From: Pisaster brevispinus
Lineage: Eukaryota > Echinodermata > Asteroidea > Forcipulatida > Asteriidae
Assembly (NCBI GenBank): GCA_023634235.1
Contig: JAMKCF010000002.1
Coordinates: forward strand, 9,323,591 to 9,387,590
Reading direction: 5' to 3'
DNA: 64,000 nucleotides
Under the pieces are notes generated by a model. The model was not told where the DNA came from and made no database searches. It saw only the letters and a program-made list of their open reading frames with translations. Position numbers and translations under genes: made by a program. Positions 10,340 through 21,800 of the stretch are shown here, piece after piece (the first letter of the stretch is position 1; every line of letters starts with the position of its first letter).

Positions 10340-12960
10340 ATTTTCTCTCTCTTTGTGGAGTTATGCTACTCCATTTATTCAACATCATTAATAACAGCAA
10401 CATATATCAAATAATCCACGTAAAAAAAGTCCACAATAAAAGACTGCCATTATATAACGCATGCAGGGATTCAAAGACAATAGTACATTAATAAATAATT
10501 ACATAAATACAAACATATATACAATTTAGCGTGACGTAATCACGTGGCTCGGGAAAAATAAGACACCGAAATTTAATCAAACAAGATAAAATCAAAAGGT
10601 TCAAACAAAGGAGCATGTAAAAAAAAACAATTAATAATCTAACTTGACCTCATCATTGATGGGGAAACATAACGTATTATTTCTTGTGTAACAAGTTTCG
10701 ACAGAATCAGGTCTCAATATGTTTTTTTCCATACAAAGAAAATACTTCAAAACTATTTTAAACTTAGCGACGATCTCGATTCCTGCTGGTCTGGAATAAC
10801 TGTAAAAAAAAACTTTTTTGCAACGAATATTCCAAATCACTCTAAGCAGCTTAGCTACAATGACAGCCTGAACCGCGGTTCTAGTTCATATCCAAGAATT
10901 CTGTTGGAGTTGTTCAAATACAAATTTGTGTTACCTGTGTATTTTCTAAGCAGTCTTTCTGCAAAAATTCCAAGCATCTAATGTGTAAGAACACTCATGA
11001 AAACATGCTTGTGAGTCTCTTTGTCAACATTACAGAGCGGGCAATTTAGTTCTTTAACAACACAAATTTTCAGCAAAACGTCTTAAGATTCTTTGTCTAG
11101 GTTTGTACATAAACTGTTTGTTATCTGGATCTCACAACCCATTCATCCAATTAGTCATACAGACTGAAGGCCAATTTAAATCTTGACCGAGATGAAACAT
11201 ATTTTCCATACTTCTTGCACCCTGTGAGAAAGAAATTTACCTGGAATGAAGTTCATGCAACTAGACTTCACATTAGTTTAAAACAGTTTGAACAATTTTG
11301 CTTTGATGGTCACAAATGACAAGCCAGTTATTCGTGTGCACAGCCGGTCCTTCTCTTTTCTCATTTAGCAAAGTAAAAATCGATGTGTTTTTCAATTCTC
11401 CTCAGTATTTTACCAGCATTAATATTTTCAATACCACATGCTCTGCAAAATCATGAAGAAAAAAAAAGTTCACCGTGTCTGACTACATCTCCGACATTAA
11501 AACAACAAAAATATTTTAGTAGAGGGCTGTTACAGGTGGTTCATCCCGGGTGCTGGTAAAATTGCATAAAAGCTTCCCTCCTGCGTTCTTAAAAGCAACA
11601 ATAAGATCATGATAAAACGGGGTGGTTTGAAGATTCTTACGGATGTTAGCAAGTATATACTAATCTAAATGATCGGCAGCTCCCGCACATTTCAACCAAT
11701 AGTCAAAGTACAGTTTCCATTTGCCTTCGTCGGATGCCACCGTGCTAACCATTGAAGCTTGAGGCTCATTATCAATATCCAAAAGGCCCATCCCCCTAAA
11801 TCTTTGGGGCCAATGATAGTATTTCTCTTTATTTTTACAACTTTCTCATTAAAAAAAAAAATCATGTCATTCATCTTTTTGATCAACAACTTGTGACATT
11901 CAACCACGATGCCAATAGTTAATCCCTGTTCACAATTAGGTAACGTTTGGATCATTTGTTGAGAGTAGAGCTAATTTGATTGATTCTGGGACTCCAATTA
12001 TAATATAATTATAAATATAATACCAAGAATTCTAAGTTTTTTTTACCGAATTTGAAATTACTAGGGCTATCCATTCTATACGTCTCCAGTTCCCTAACAA
12101 TTAACCTTTAGATTTATCAGCATTGAGCTTAGAACCACTTCATTCATATACGTTGAGACTGTTTTAAATGATATCAAATTCGCGTTTGTCACTAATAATT
12201 ATATTTGTGTCGTCAGCATGTTCGATTAAACGAACACTGCATTCCCCATTAGGGGTAACAATACCTTTAAGTTTACAATTACTTCTGACTTAAGAAGCTA
12301 ACCCTCCGCACAAATGGAATACAACAAAGGAGATAGTGGGCACCCTTGTCGTATCCCTCGTTCAACCTTAACAGGAGCGCCAATGAATAATACTACAATA
12401 AGGATTACGTGTACAGAACTTTAATCCACTTAATCAAAGTCGATGGGATGCCCATTTTTTTCCATGACAGGGGTAAACATATAAACCCAACTAATACGAT
12501 CAAAAGCTTTTTCTTGATCAATGCTGACTGAAGACCAGCTTGTAAATTATTCCAGTTAACAGAATCAATAACATCTCGTAAAAGTATTATATCATCTCTT
12601 GAATATTTCTAGAGGTAACCCCACAAGTGTGCTCTTCGCCAATAATAAAGGGCTGTTTGTGATCACTTTAGACAGGATTTTACAATCCACGCTGAGCAGA
12701 CTGATGGGGCGCCAGTTTTTAAATTCGTTTATGTCGCCCACAATTTTATAAATGAGTCTGATCAATGCCGAATTTACACACGGTACCTGTTTTTAAGACA
12801 ATCATTGTAAATATCAATTTAATCTAAGCTAATAATATCCCAAAAGGTTTGGTAGAATTCTACAGTCAGACCATCCTGACTCGGGGACTTATTCATCTGA
12901 AAAATTTCGCCTGTCCTAACTTCATCTGCAGTAATTTCACAATCGAGGTTTGAATGAATG
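10340..12960 (-). mobile_element. decayed L1/Tx1-type LINE, ORF2 reverse transcriptase remnant
   Basis: Minus-strand translation shows reverse-transcriptase blocks in the correct order but in shifting frames with stops. First is a GKSPGxDG-type block reading KSPSQDGLTVEFY near 12845-12905. Next come NWRPISLLSVDCKILSK near 12660-12720, SIDQEKAFDRISW near 12492-12530, RGIRQGCPLSPLLY near 12315-12360 and HADDTNIIISD near 12190-12225. The last is the YADD box with Tyr replaced by His. A C-terminal zinc-binding segment, CPLCNVDKETHKH, lies near 11000-11050. No endonuclease domain is visible, so the copy is 5'-truncated and inactive. L1/Tx1 clade is inferred from the DQEKAFDR and NWRPISLL wording. 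Confidence 0.85.
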
Positions 12961-13317
12961 TCTTCAGGCATTTGTTTGGTTTCTATTTTGGAAACAACAT
13001 CATGTAGGTGGAAATCGGATATTTACTCTGCCTTATACAAATTACTGTAGAACTATATTTATTTATTTTAAATTTCCCCCCCCGATTGTTTTCCTTTTTA
13101 TTTATTATTATTTTTGTTTTCAATATTATTATTATGATTTTTTTTATTATCATTCCAAGAGGCAAGTGATGTTCCACACAGTATCAGAAACTGATGTGAA
13201 AAATCAACTTCCCAAAATTTCTCTCAGACGAACCTACCTTTCTTTGAGAGCAATCAAACTGTACGTGCTGTTGGGCCACAATAATTGTCACAAATTGTGA
13301 CCAATGATTTTAACATT

Positions 13318-13410
13318 CGGTTGGTCGGTCGGTCGGTCGGTCGGTCGGTCGGTTTGGTTGGTCGGTCGGTTGGTTGGTTGGTTGATTGATTGATTGATTT
13401 TTTTTTTTAA
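13318..13410. repeat. (TCGG)n / (TTGG)n / (GATT)n microsatellite
   Basis: GGTC repeats pass into GGTT, then GATT, then a T run. This is a composite tetranucleotide tract on the 5' side of the LINE remnant. Confidence 0.9.
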
Positions 13411-14916
13411 CCAATAGTCACAAAATACAGAGATACTTAAAATCAATTGCAACTTAAAACTACATTAGAGAATCATGTACATTTTACAGGCCAGTGAAAA
13501 GGTATAGTCGGACATGGGAATACACCGAAATTATTACTTTCTTGTTAATTTATTGACTTTTCAAAAGTGATTGAATCGTCTCTCTCAATCTCAAATGATA
13601 CCGAATTTACAAAACAAAAATAAATTAACATTACAAACAAAGAACTCCATAGTTGATTTGTCGATTGATTGAATGGTTGATGAATTATTTATTTATACTA
13701 AATCAAGGGTAAAATAAACCCTCGCAAGGTAGCATAATATTATATTAAAAAATAAACAATAAAAATAGTACAAAACTTATATAAAATATGATTTCTTTAA
13801 ATTATCGTCCCATGATAAAATAAAGGATTTGTAGTAATAAAAAATGTAGTGTTTTTTTTTACGAAGACTAGTTTTTCCGTCTGAATTATTAATGTCAAAG
13901 TCAACAAATGCCTTTGAAGACCCCGAATCACCGGTGTGCTGATTTCAATTGCCGGAATCAGATAACCTGAACGTGCACAGCATTCCTCGCAAAACATAAA
14001 ACGTGACTTCCTTATCCTGTGAACATTTTACAGGTTGAATAGATTTTTTTTTTAAATATTAAAAACGGGAGATGCCAAAATTCATATAACAGAGCAATAT
14101 TAAGACCGTCCGAATAGCCGTGATCTTTGCCATCCTAGGAATCGCTGGAACAGGCTGTCAAAACAACAGCTACACGATATGGTTTTTTATTCGTCGTAAT
14201 GTCCACTGGCCAGGTGCAGACACGAAATCAATGCGCCAAAACCACAGACTATTGCTGGCAATAATTGAATTAGTTATGAAGAGAGGGATATTTAATTAGA
14301 TTATACAAGAACAAACTAGTCCGGGTTTTGTCGATTATGGAGCGTGTCCAGCCTTGAGGGTCCACCGGTCAAGACCACTGTTCACCGGGCAGGTATAGGC
14401 TTGCCACACGCGTAATGTCCCAGACTATTTTCATTGTATGATTAAAAAAAAAATCTACAGTGTACAAAATCAGCAGAAATATTTTTCAATATTCAACATT
14501 CGTTAATTTTTTTTTAAATGGCACGGGGACCAAGGCCAAATGAGCCAAATCAAATTACAACTTCAAACTGTGTCTAAACAATGTGCGTCCCGTCACGTGA
14601 CTGCAGAGAAACATAAGAGACAAGTTTAAGCTGTCAGACAGACCTTGTCTTAAAACTCACACGTTCAAAGATTGTCGGCCGACAATAGCTTCAAAATGAT
14701 ACAAAGTAACGTGCATGCTCATTAAAAACACACGTGAAAAAGTCACCTGTGAAAGTTTCAGCTGGACAGTATACTTGCTGAGAAAAACAGCACTGAAAAA
14801 AAATGTCGTTCCTCAGATTCAAATGTCTTTTGGCTGGATAATTATCCACGCCATATTACTTCTTAGGGAATCTTCTCAAAATAGTTTATACCATCGACAG
14901 CTGCAGTGCTCCTTGG
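13411..14916. other. gene-free stretch, nothing recognised
   Basis: AT-rich sequence with several mononucleotide runs. No exon or repeat family supported. Confidence 0.5.
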
Positions 14917-15265
14917 CAGTGACGTAAAGGGGGGGCACAAACCCCCATAACTAGTGCTCATGTACCCCCCCCACCCCCCCCATTTGAAATCTTGACTTTT
15001 AAAAGAGTAAAATGTTGCACTTTATAACTTTATAAGCTTTAATGTGATCATTTCAATGTTTTTAAAACCATTTGTCGCCGGCAATGTATCTGTTTTTACA
15101 CTCACATCAGATAATCCTATAACATACAGTTTAATACAACAACAGCGCTGAAAAGGGGCTTGTTTACTAGAGAAATGCAAACAGAAACTAGTTTTAATTG
15201 ACCAGAGGACAAAAGTGGTGCGACCCCTTGTGCCCCCTAAAAACTTTACTGTGGTTCCGGCGCTG
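14917..15265. mobile_element. hAT-like non-autonomous element, copy 2
   Basis: Begins CAGTGACGTAAAGGGGGG; the reverse complement of its right end begins CAGCGCCGGAACC. G-rich and C-rich blocks (GGGGGGCAC and GTGCCCCCT) face each other next to the ends. The interior matches copy 1. No convincing target duplication is visible at this copy. Confidence 0.65.
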
Positions 15266-16085
15266 AGTTTTTATGTCCATTACTTTTTTAGTATTCTTCG
15301 CAATAATCTTATAACCATAACCGTTAAAAATAAGTATGCACCGTGTTCTGTGTACGTCACTACATCTAGTGTTTTCAAATGTTTCCCACTCCACCTTCGA
15401 ACCACTTGATTGTAGTCAGAACAGAAATCCCCAAAATAAGGGACACGCCGCCTCTGTAAGGGCTGCATCACCGCGACTAAAATTAAAGTTCTACAGCAGG
15501 CCAAATGTCATACATTTGTTTCACCGAACTGGTCCAGGAATGCAACACTAGAGGGTACCTGTAAAGGGTAACAAAACACACATTTTCACAGTAATACGTC
15601 ATGGATTCGCTTTTAAGTGTACAACAAAACAATCCCATTGTTGTTTCATGTATACACGTTGCTCAAGAGTCCGGTGTCATTATCAATTTTTGAAACAATC
15701 ATTAATATATTGGTTTTGACGTCATTGTGACGTCAATCAATTTGTAGGGGAAAAAACATGCACTTCCTTTTTGACTTTTGAGGGTCTCGTTTCCAAGAAC
15801 AGCAACATAAATCTCACACATCAACACGTATTGTTGATTAAAGGGCAGTTAGTTGCAGAAGTGATGAATGGTATGAATCGATTCAGTACCCAGATAAAAG
15901 CAATTACTTATTTGTCATTAGACGCACACAACACAACTGGACAATTAATTACAATTCATATAAGACAGTCGGACTACTGGGAAAAACATTACATCGGCAG
16001 TATCATGAATGTAGGCCCCCTTATTATATCGTATTATTACCAGTGAATTTCTTTGACGAATTGGGATTCTGTAATTAGGCATTGA
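15266..16085. other. gene-free stretch, nothing recognised
   Basis: No exon or repeat family supported. TGACGTCA-like palindromes near 15717-15735 are isolated. Confidence 0.45.
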
Positions 16086-16402
16086 CAGTGCCGGAACTAG
16101 GGCAACATTTAAGGGGATAGGGGGGGGGGGGGCACAAAGGGGCGCACCATATTTTTTTTCGGGGAGGGGGAACTTCTGGCCCCACCCCCACCCCCCCCCC
16201 AAAAAAAAAGGAGGGAAGAAGAAAAAAAGTAGTTTCTATTTGGTCTTCTTTTAAAGAATCCCCTTGTTTGGAAAACAGTTTCAAAAACATAAATTGTAAA
16301 TTTTACTCGAGTAACGTTTAATTTAAGTCCAGATTTCAAATGGGGGGGGGGGGCGAACATCAATTGAAGGGTACGTGCCACTCCCCCCTAGTTCTGCCAC
16401 TT
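16086..16402. mobile_element. hAT-like MITE with 8-bp target duplication, copy 3
   Basis: The left end reads CAGTGCCGGAACTAGG and the reverse complement of the right end reads AAGTGGCAGAACTAGG. The flanks are GGCATTGA at 16078-16085 and AGCATTGA at 16403-16410, an 8-base duplication with one mismatch, which is the size made by hAT transposases. The interior has runs of G or C and a CCATTTGAAAT word in the opposite orientation to copies 1 and 2. Confidence 0.78.
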
Positions 16403-16879
16403 AGCATTGACCTCAAACGACAAAAATAAAGGGACAACTCGTTTCATAGCTGCTTCCACTTTGACATGCTGATGTTATTTATTACTTACACAGCAAACTA
16501 ATAACAACTTCCAAACAATACTGAAATTAGCAACACTTTGGAATGCATCAAACTAATATTTAAAAAAACAACAACTGTGGCGGTAATTTCAGAAATTGAT
16601 AAGAATCCTTTTAAGCATTCAATCCTTCAGCTGATCGGTCGATTTACTCGTTTTTGGTTTTTCAGCTGGGCCATTGAAATTTGAAAAAACACAGTACATT
16701 GTGCAAAGTCTTGCTATGCCTGGCACTTTAGACAAACTAGTTGCATGTCTGTTACGAGCTTCATGCTCTCCATTACAAATGTCTGCAGACGAAATGCTGG
16801 TTCAAAAAACCTAAAAACTAGCGAAAATGTTGTCAAGTGATGCAGCTGGACAGTTCATTGCCCCCGCAGTTTCAATTGA

Positions 16880-17362
16880 CCCAGGGATGCACCGGTCATG
16901 GCTTCAAAATGATGTTTGCCTACAAGCTGTGATGTACTCGTTACTCGTACTCATGTACTACTCGAGTACCGTTTTGATGGTACTCATCCTCGTACTGGGC
17001 TGGAAAAATACTCATACGCAAAGTACATACTTGATATTTGACTGAAAAATAATCTGTCCTCCAAATCATGTACTCGATACTCGACCTTAAATACCAGTCA
17101 AAATACCACTTTCTTTTCCGCTTTCCTAAACATGCGTTTTAAGTGCAAGTGGATGAATAAAGCTATGGCACAAGTTTAATTGAAGTTGACTAGTATGTAT
17201 CTATGTTTAAAAAGGCAGTTATCATAGCAAGCACACGTAGTTTGGAAGTAAGTCAGAAAACAAAAGAACTTTTTATTTTGTACTTGTTTTCAAGTATTAC
17301 TCAGCCACCTTAGTACTCAGGAGTACTTGGTACTCGACTGAAAACTATTTGCATACCAGTGA
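16880..17362. mobile_element. possible transposon rich in GTACTCGAGTAC-like words
   Basis: Many TACTCGTACTC, ACTCGAGTAC and GTACTCGACTG words fill the interval, mostly facing inward from both sides. The ends CAGGGATGCACC and, in reverse complement, CACTGGTATGCA are weakly alike. No coding sequence or target duplication seen. Confidence 0.45.
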
Positions 17363-18800
17363 TTTTTTTTAAAGAAACCATTGACCCCCCAACTCCCTAG
17401 GGTTAATTTCCTTTGGCCCGTCAATCACCACAATGGTAACTCAACACCCAAACTGTTGGATTCTGATTATAGGGATAAGCCAGATCCCATGTAAGAGAAA
17501 ACTGCTAACTTATACGTGCAGACCTCAGTCCAACAGAATCCAACAAAGCATGCAGTTAGATTTTGAAGGGTTTAAATGTTATCTAATGGACCTGTAAAAA
17601 TGCTGGCAGACTTGTGAAACGGTATGCTTACTTAAATCGTTAAGGCCAAACGCAGATATCTCTGACCTTAGACTTACATTAGACACAAGATGGCACACAT
17701 TCACTGGCTGATTGGCTTTTTTAAATAAATGTATTGAGAAATATTTGTTTTTACTAAAAATAACAATTTAATAAATTAGATTCAGACAATTTTTTCCTTG
17801 AAGAAGCTATATGGGCCCATCCCATTATTGTTTTACTGCTGATAACAGTTGATTGAATTAGATGGATAGACAGTAATTAATCTGATAAATATTTTCAGCA
17901 CATCTTTTAGTTGAAAAAATTATGATTGCATCCTAGCTCGATTCCTCAAAAGGCACTCAGATTTATCTGAAGATGAGTTGTCTTCTATGAAATTATGATT
18001 TGTATTGTGACATCACACTTTGCTTGACGATTAAGAGTGATACGCACTTCAGTTCAATCTTAGATCTTTGTGAAATCAAGCCCTGATCTAAATTTTCTTG
18101 CCTGCAAATACTAACTGAAAAGTAGATTTTGCATGGTTTTTTTTATTTTAGGGCTATATGTTTTGAGCCCAGCAGAGTCTTTCCCAAAGGCCTTGAGAAA
18201 GACTCAATTTATAAAGTCTAAATATGAGGTCAGTAAAAACAAATCTCGGTTAGAAAGCAATTTGCAATCAGCTCATTTCCTTTTTGAAAACAAGATTTTA
18301 TGATATCTTTCTTAGAAACTAGACAGGCTGTATGAATACATTGGCTCAGTACTACAAACTCTGTAGTGTATTCATTTTACAACATTTTTGAGCTTCTGGT
18401 TTAGCTGATGTAATTGGCGATTTGTCTTTTATACCGAAATAAATGCTTTAATAGCAAAAAGAACATGGACTTATAGACACTTTCAAATGTTTTGGGCCTT
18501 TTTTCTCCCAATTGTACAGGCGTTTTAAGTTTTAGGCTCTATTAAATACATAAAGGTAACAAGATTTTCCAATGAGCAGAAAAAAAAATAAAAATGTGTC
18601 TTCCCTGTAATTAAACAAATATTACAAGGATTTCATCATCAAACAAAACAAATAAGTCAGACCGTGTATGAATCAAGCAACTTTGGCTACGGCCAACTTT
18701 GGCTACTAACTTTGCGGCTTTGTAGCCACTGCCGAAGCCATTCATTCAGACACAACCTAAAACAAATAATATCAAGTGGTTTCAAATGTTTCTCTTTCCA
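17363..18800 (-). other. probable 3' UTR and flank of the PR-domain zinc-finger gene
   Basis: Directly downstream of the zinc-finger stop codon in its reading direction. An AATAAA hexamer on the minus strand at 18147-18142 is a candidate polyadenylation signal, giving a UTR of about 0.65 kb. Nothing else recognised. Confidence 0.4.
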
Positions 18801-21800
18801 TTAGACTTCATCCGTGTTCACTTCCTCTATAATGATGTTGTCTCTCTGCCATTCCTTGGCGAGTGCTTGTATTTCTGCTTCCGTATTCACCTCTTCTCCT
18901 TCCTGTTCGATCACGACATCCTCCAAGACAACAGTTTGTGTTGGGTCGGAGTTCACTGGGTCATGGGTCATTGTTTCAGCTGCGGGTGTGGTGTGTGCGA
19001 TGATTTCATCTGTCGTAGTTGTGATGATGGATTCACAGGGCATAGATTCAGAGGTTACGGCTTCAGTGGTTAAGGGTTCAGTGGTTAAGGGTTCAGTGGT
19101 TAAAGGTTCAGTGGTTAAAGGTTCAGAGGTCACTGCTTCAGAGGTCATAGCTTCTGGTGTTATATCATTTGAGGTTATGACTTCAGAAGTCATTTGTTCA
19201 GAGGTCATTCCAGGGATAGTGATGGTAGATGTTGCGCCATCAACTTCAGTCACCATTTCAGGACCAAGATTGACCATGACGATGCTCGTTTCGCCGTTTT
19301 CCCCTTGCAAAGTTGCTTGCATTGTTGTGGTGTTGTCGATGGAGGCGCCCGACGGTTGGAACACAACTTGGGCACCATTTGCGGCAAGCTCTTGCAGCAT
19401 TAGTGCAGCCTGCTCACTGCTGGTTGTCTGCATAATCTGCGTTTCACCGTTGATGGCGTGCTGTAAGAACGCAGTTGTCTCTTCACCCTCGCCGGTCTGT
19501 AGAAGGATCTGGTGGGTGGTGCCCGAATCTATGCCATTGTGCTGATGCTGTGCGTTCATTGCTCGTAGCACGGCCTCCTGTATAGCTGCAGATGCAGAGT
19601 TTCCATGTACGTAGTTGATTGTTGACTGGTTGCCAGGTGCAAACTGCAGCAGTTGCATTGGCTGCTCTTGAACATCTTCTTGCTGCATTGCCTGTCAAAA
19701 GGAACATTCAATTATAAATAATCAAGTCGTCATGTCAGAGCAAAAACTTTGTATCTCGATTTTGCAGAAACGTCAAATTTCGCACGAAAATATTCCGTTC
19801 AAAATGTTGTATCTCGGGGAGGACATGTACTTGTTTTGTGAGTACATTTGGGCTATCTTAAGTGAGATGCGATGTTTTGAAACTGACCTGATGAAGAATT
19901 GATTTTAGTTCATTAAAGTTTTTAAGGGGGTGGGAGGTTTTGTTTCTGAAAAAAAAATTAAATAAAATAAAAAAATTAAAATAAAAACTAATTTCCCTTC
20001 ATTTTGATAACACACATTTGCACTACATAATCAGTGGATGGTGTAACACGCAAAAAAAATACCAACCCCAGCCCAATAGGACTAGGTTTGGCAGGCACAA
20101 AGTGTACACAGGCTTTTTGAGGACATTTTTGATCAGTTTTTGCAGATATTAGGATAGAATTTTATCAATATGAGGAACACATCTGAAATGCTATTCAGTT
20201 GTTTTGAATCCTGATGCAAAAAACATAAACCCCCTCAAAATGGTCACTTACCTCTGCTGCAGCTTGTTGCAGGATATCGGTGGTGGGGGTCGTGACCTCT
20301 GTTATGGAGGTTATAATATGTTGACCTGAGGAGTCGGTCATTAATGCTACAGGTGCCTGGCTACCTTCCCCTTCCTACAGATCAACAGGAAATTCAAAAA
20401 TCAAATAAAAACTAAAAAAATAATAGTTATGTAGGTATCAATTTTAGGGTCACGTCCCAATTGATATATACGGCTACAGCTACGGCTTGATAACTACTTC
20501 ACCATGTGTTGAAGCATAGGCTGCCCCCCCCCATTAGCAACAGCTGTAGCCGCTGCATTGGAAACAGCCATAGATCTCTTTACATGTACAAATGAACACA
20601 ATTTGTGTGTTGTTATGGTAGGCTTTTTTTCTGATGTTTTGCTACAGAGGACTAATCCTTGAGACATCCTTACATGTAGTGTTTCCAGGGCTGAGATGGC
20701 TTCTTCAGTGAGGCGTCCGTCAGCCAATGCTGGATCTGGCTCTATGATCACAACAACATTCTGCCCATGAATTCTAACTCCTTTTTCCATTTGCCAAGGC
20801 ACCTGTATACAAAGAAAAAAAGTCATTGTATTATTTTATAGGGTGACTTGGTCTCTGTTGGATGATTGTCTTAAGAGTCTTTTGAGACCTGAATGGTTAT
20901 AAGCGTCAATTATCAGGTTTTTGGGGGATTGTGTACAACGGAATTCTGCAGGAGGGTTCAGGCCGGCTCAGTGTTTCTTTCCTTGCCTCTCACCTCTGTG
21001 GACCCTGGTTCAAATCCCACCTCAGACCGGAGCCTTGCATGTGGATTGGGTTTTCAGTCCCTACCTGGTTACCTGGGTTTTCCCCACTTGGGGGTTTTCC
21101 TCCTACATCTAAAACTGAACATTTCTACTTGTCTCCTAATCATCCTGTAAGTGGTGCTCGCGCTGTTTGACGTAATTATGAGTAATGAAGTAAATAAGCA
21201 AATACATTGGGGTTTATTCCTAGATGGCTTGTTCCTACCAGAGGTTCCTTCCAGGACAACCTGCTGGAAAAAGGGCCCAGTACAAGTTGATGTTTTCAGT
21301 CCGGAGGGATTTTATACTTCACCTTGATTGTCACAGTTTCCTCCGTGGATGGACCAGGATTGAGCTTCTCTCCTCTCAGATGGTGTTTCTTCTCATGACC
21401 TTTGAGATAGTCGCTACGAGTGAAGCAATTGTTGCAGAAGCGGCAGCGATACAACTTGGCACCTGGACATGATTGGGTTTTGCAGTGATTTACATTTTGA
21501 CAAAGGGAAGACATACCAATTTCCTTCAAGATTTATCCCCAAATTCAAAATGAGGGTTTTGAAGTCTGAGATCTTTTGAGTGTTGAGTATCACAAAATGT
21601 ATGAATGTGGTGTTTCCATTAGGCATAATGATCGACCCTTGAAAAGTAAGATTTTTTGTGTTTTGAAACATGAGTCTGAGACAGAGAATAAAACCACTGC
21701 TACATGTACATGCACTTACAATTAGAAAGAATGGTCATCAATCATTCGAAAGCAAAAAAAGCCTGAAATTCGTTTGAAGTTGGACGAATATCATGCCTGT

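Noticed and set aside
9967..10491. Long plus-strand frames with Leu-Phe-Val-Cys periodic sequence
   Set aside because: All come from the (TTTG)n microsatellite, which is open in several frames at once.
16075..16381. Gly/Pro-rich minus-strand frames
   Set aside because: Produced by G and C runs within the hAT-like element.
18814..19545. 243-codon plus-strand frame opposite the zinc-finger gene's last exon
   Set aside because: It is the antisense shadow of the repeat-rich coding exon; the minus frame continues the gene in phase and has the stop.
20894..21170. Three overlapping plus-strand frames
   Set aside because: They lie in a SINE and in an intron of the zinc-finger gene, in three frames at once with no motifs.
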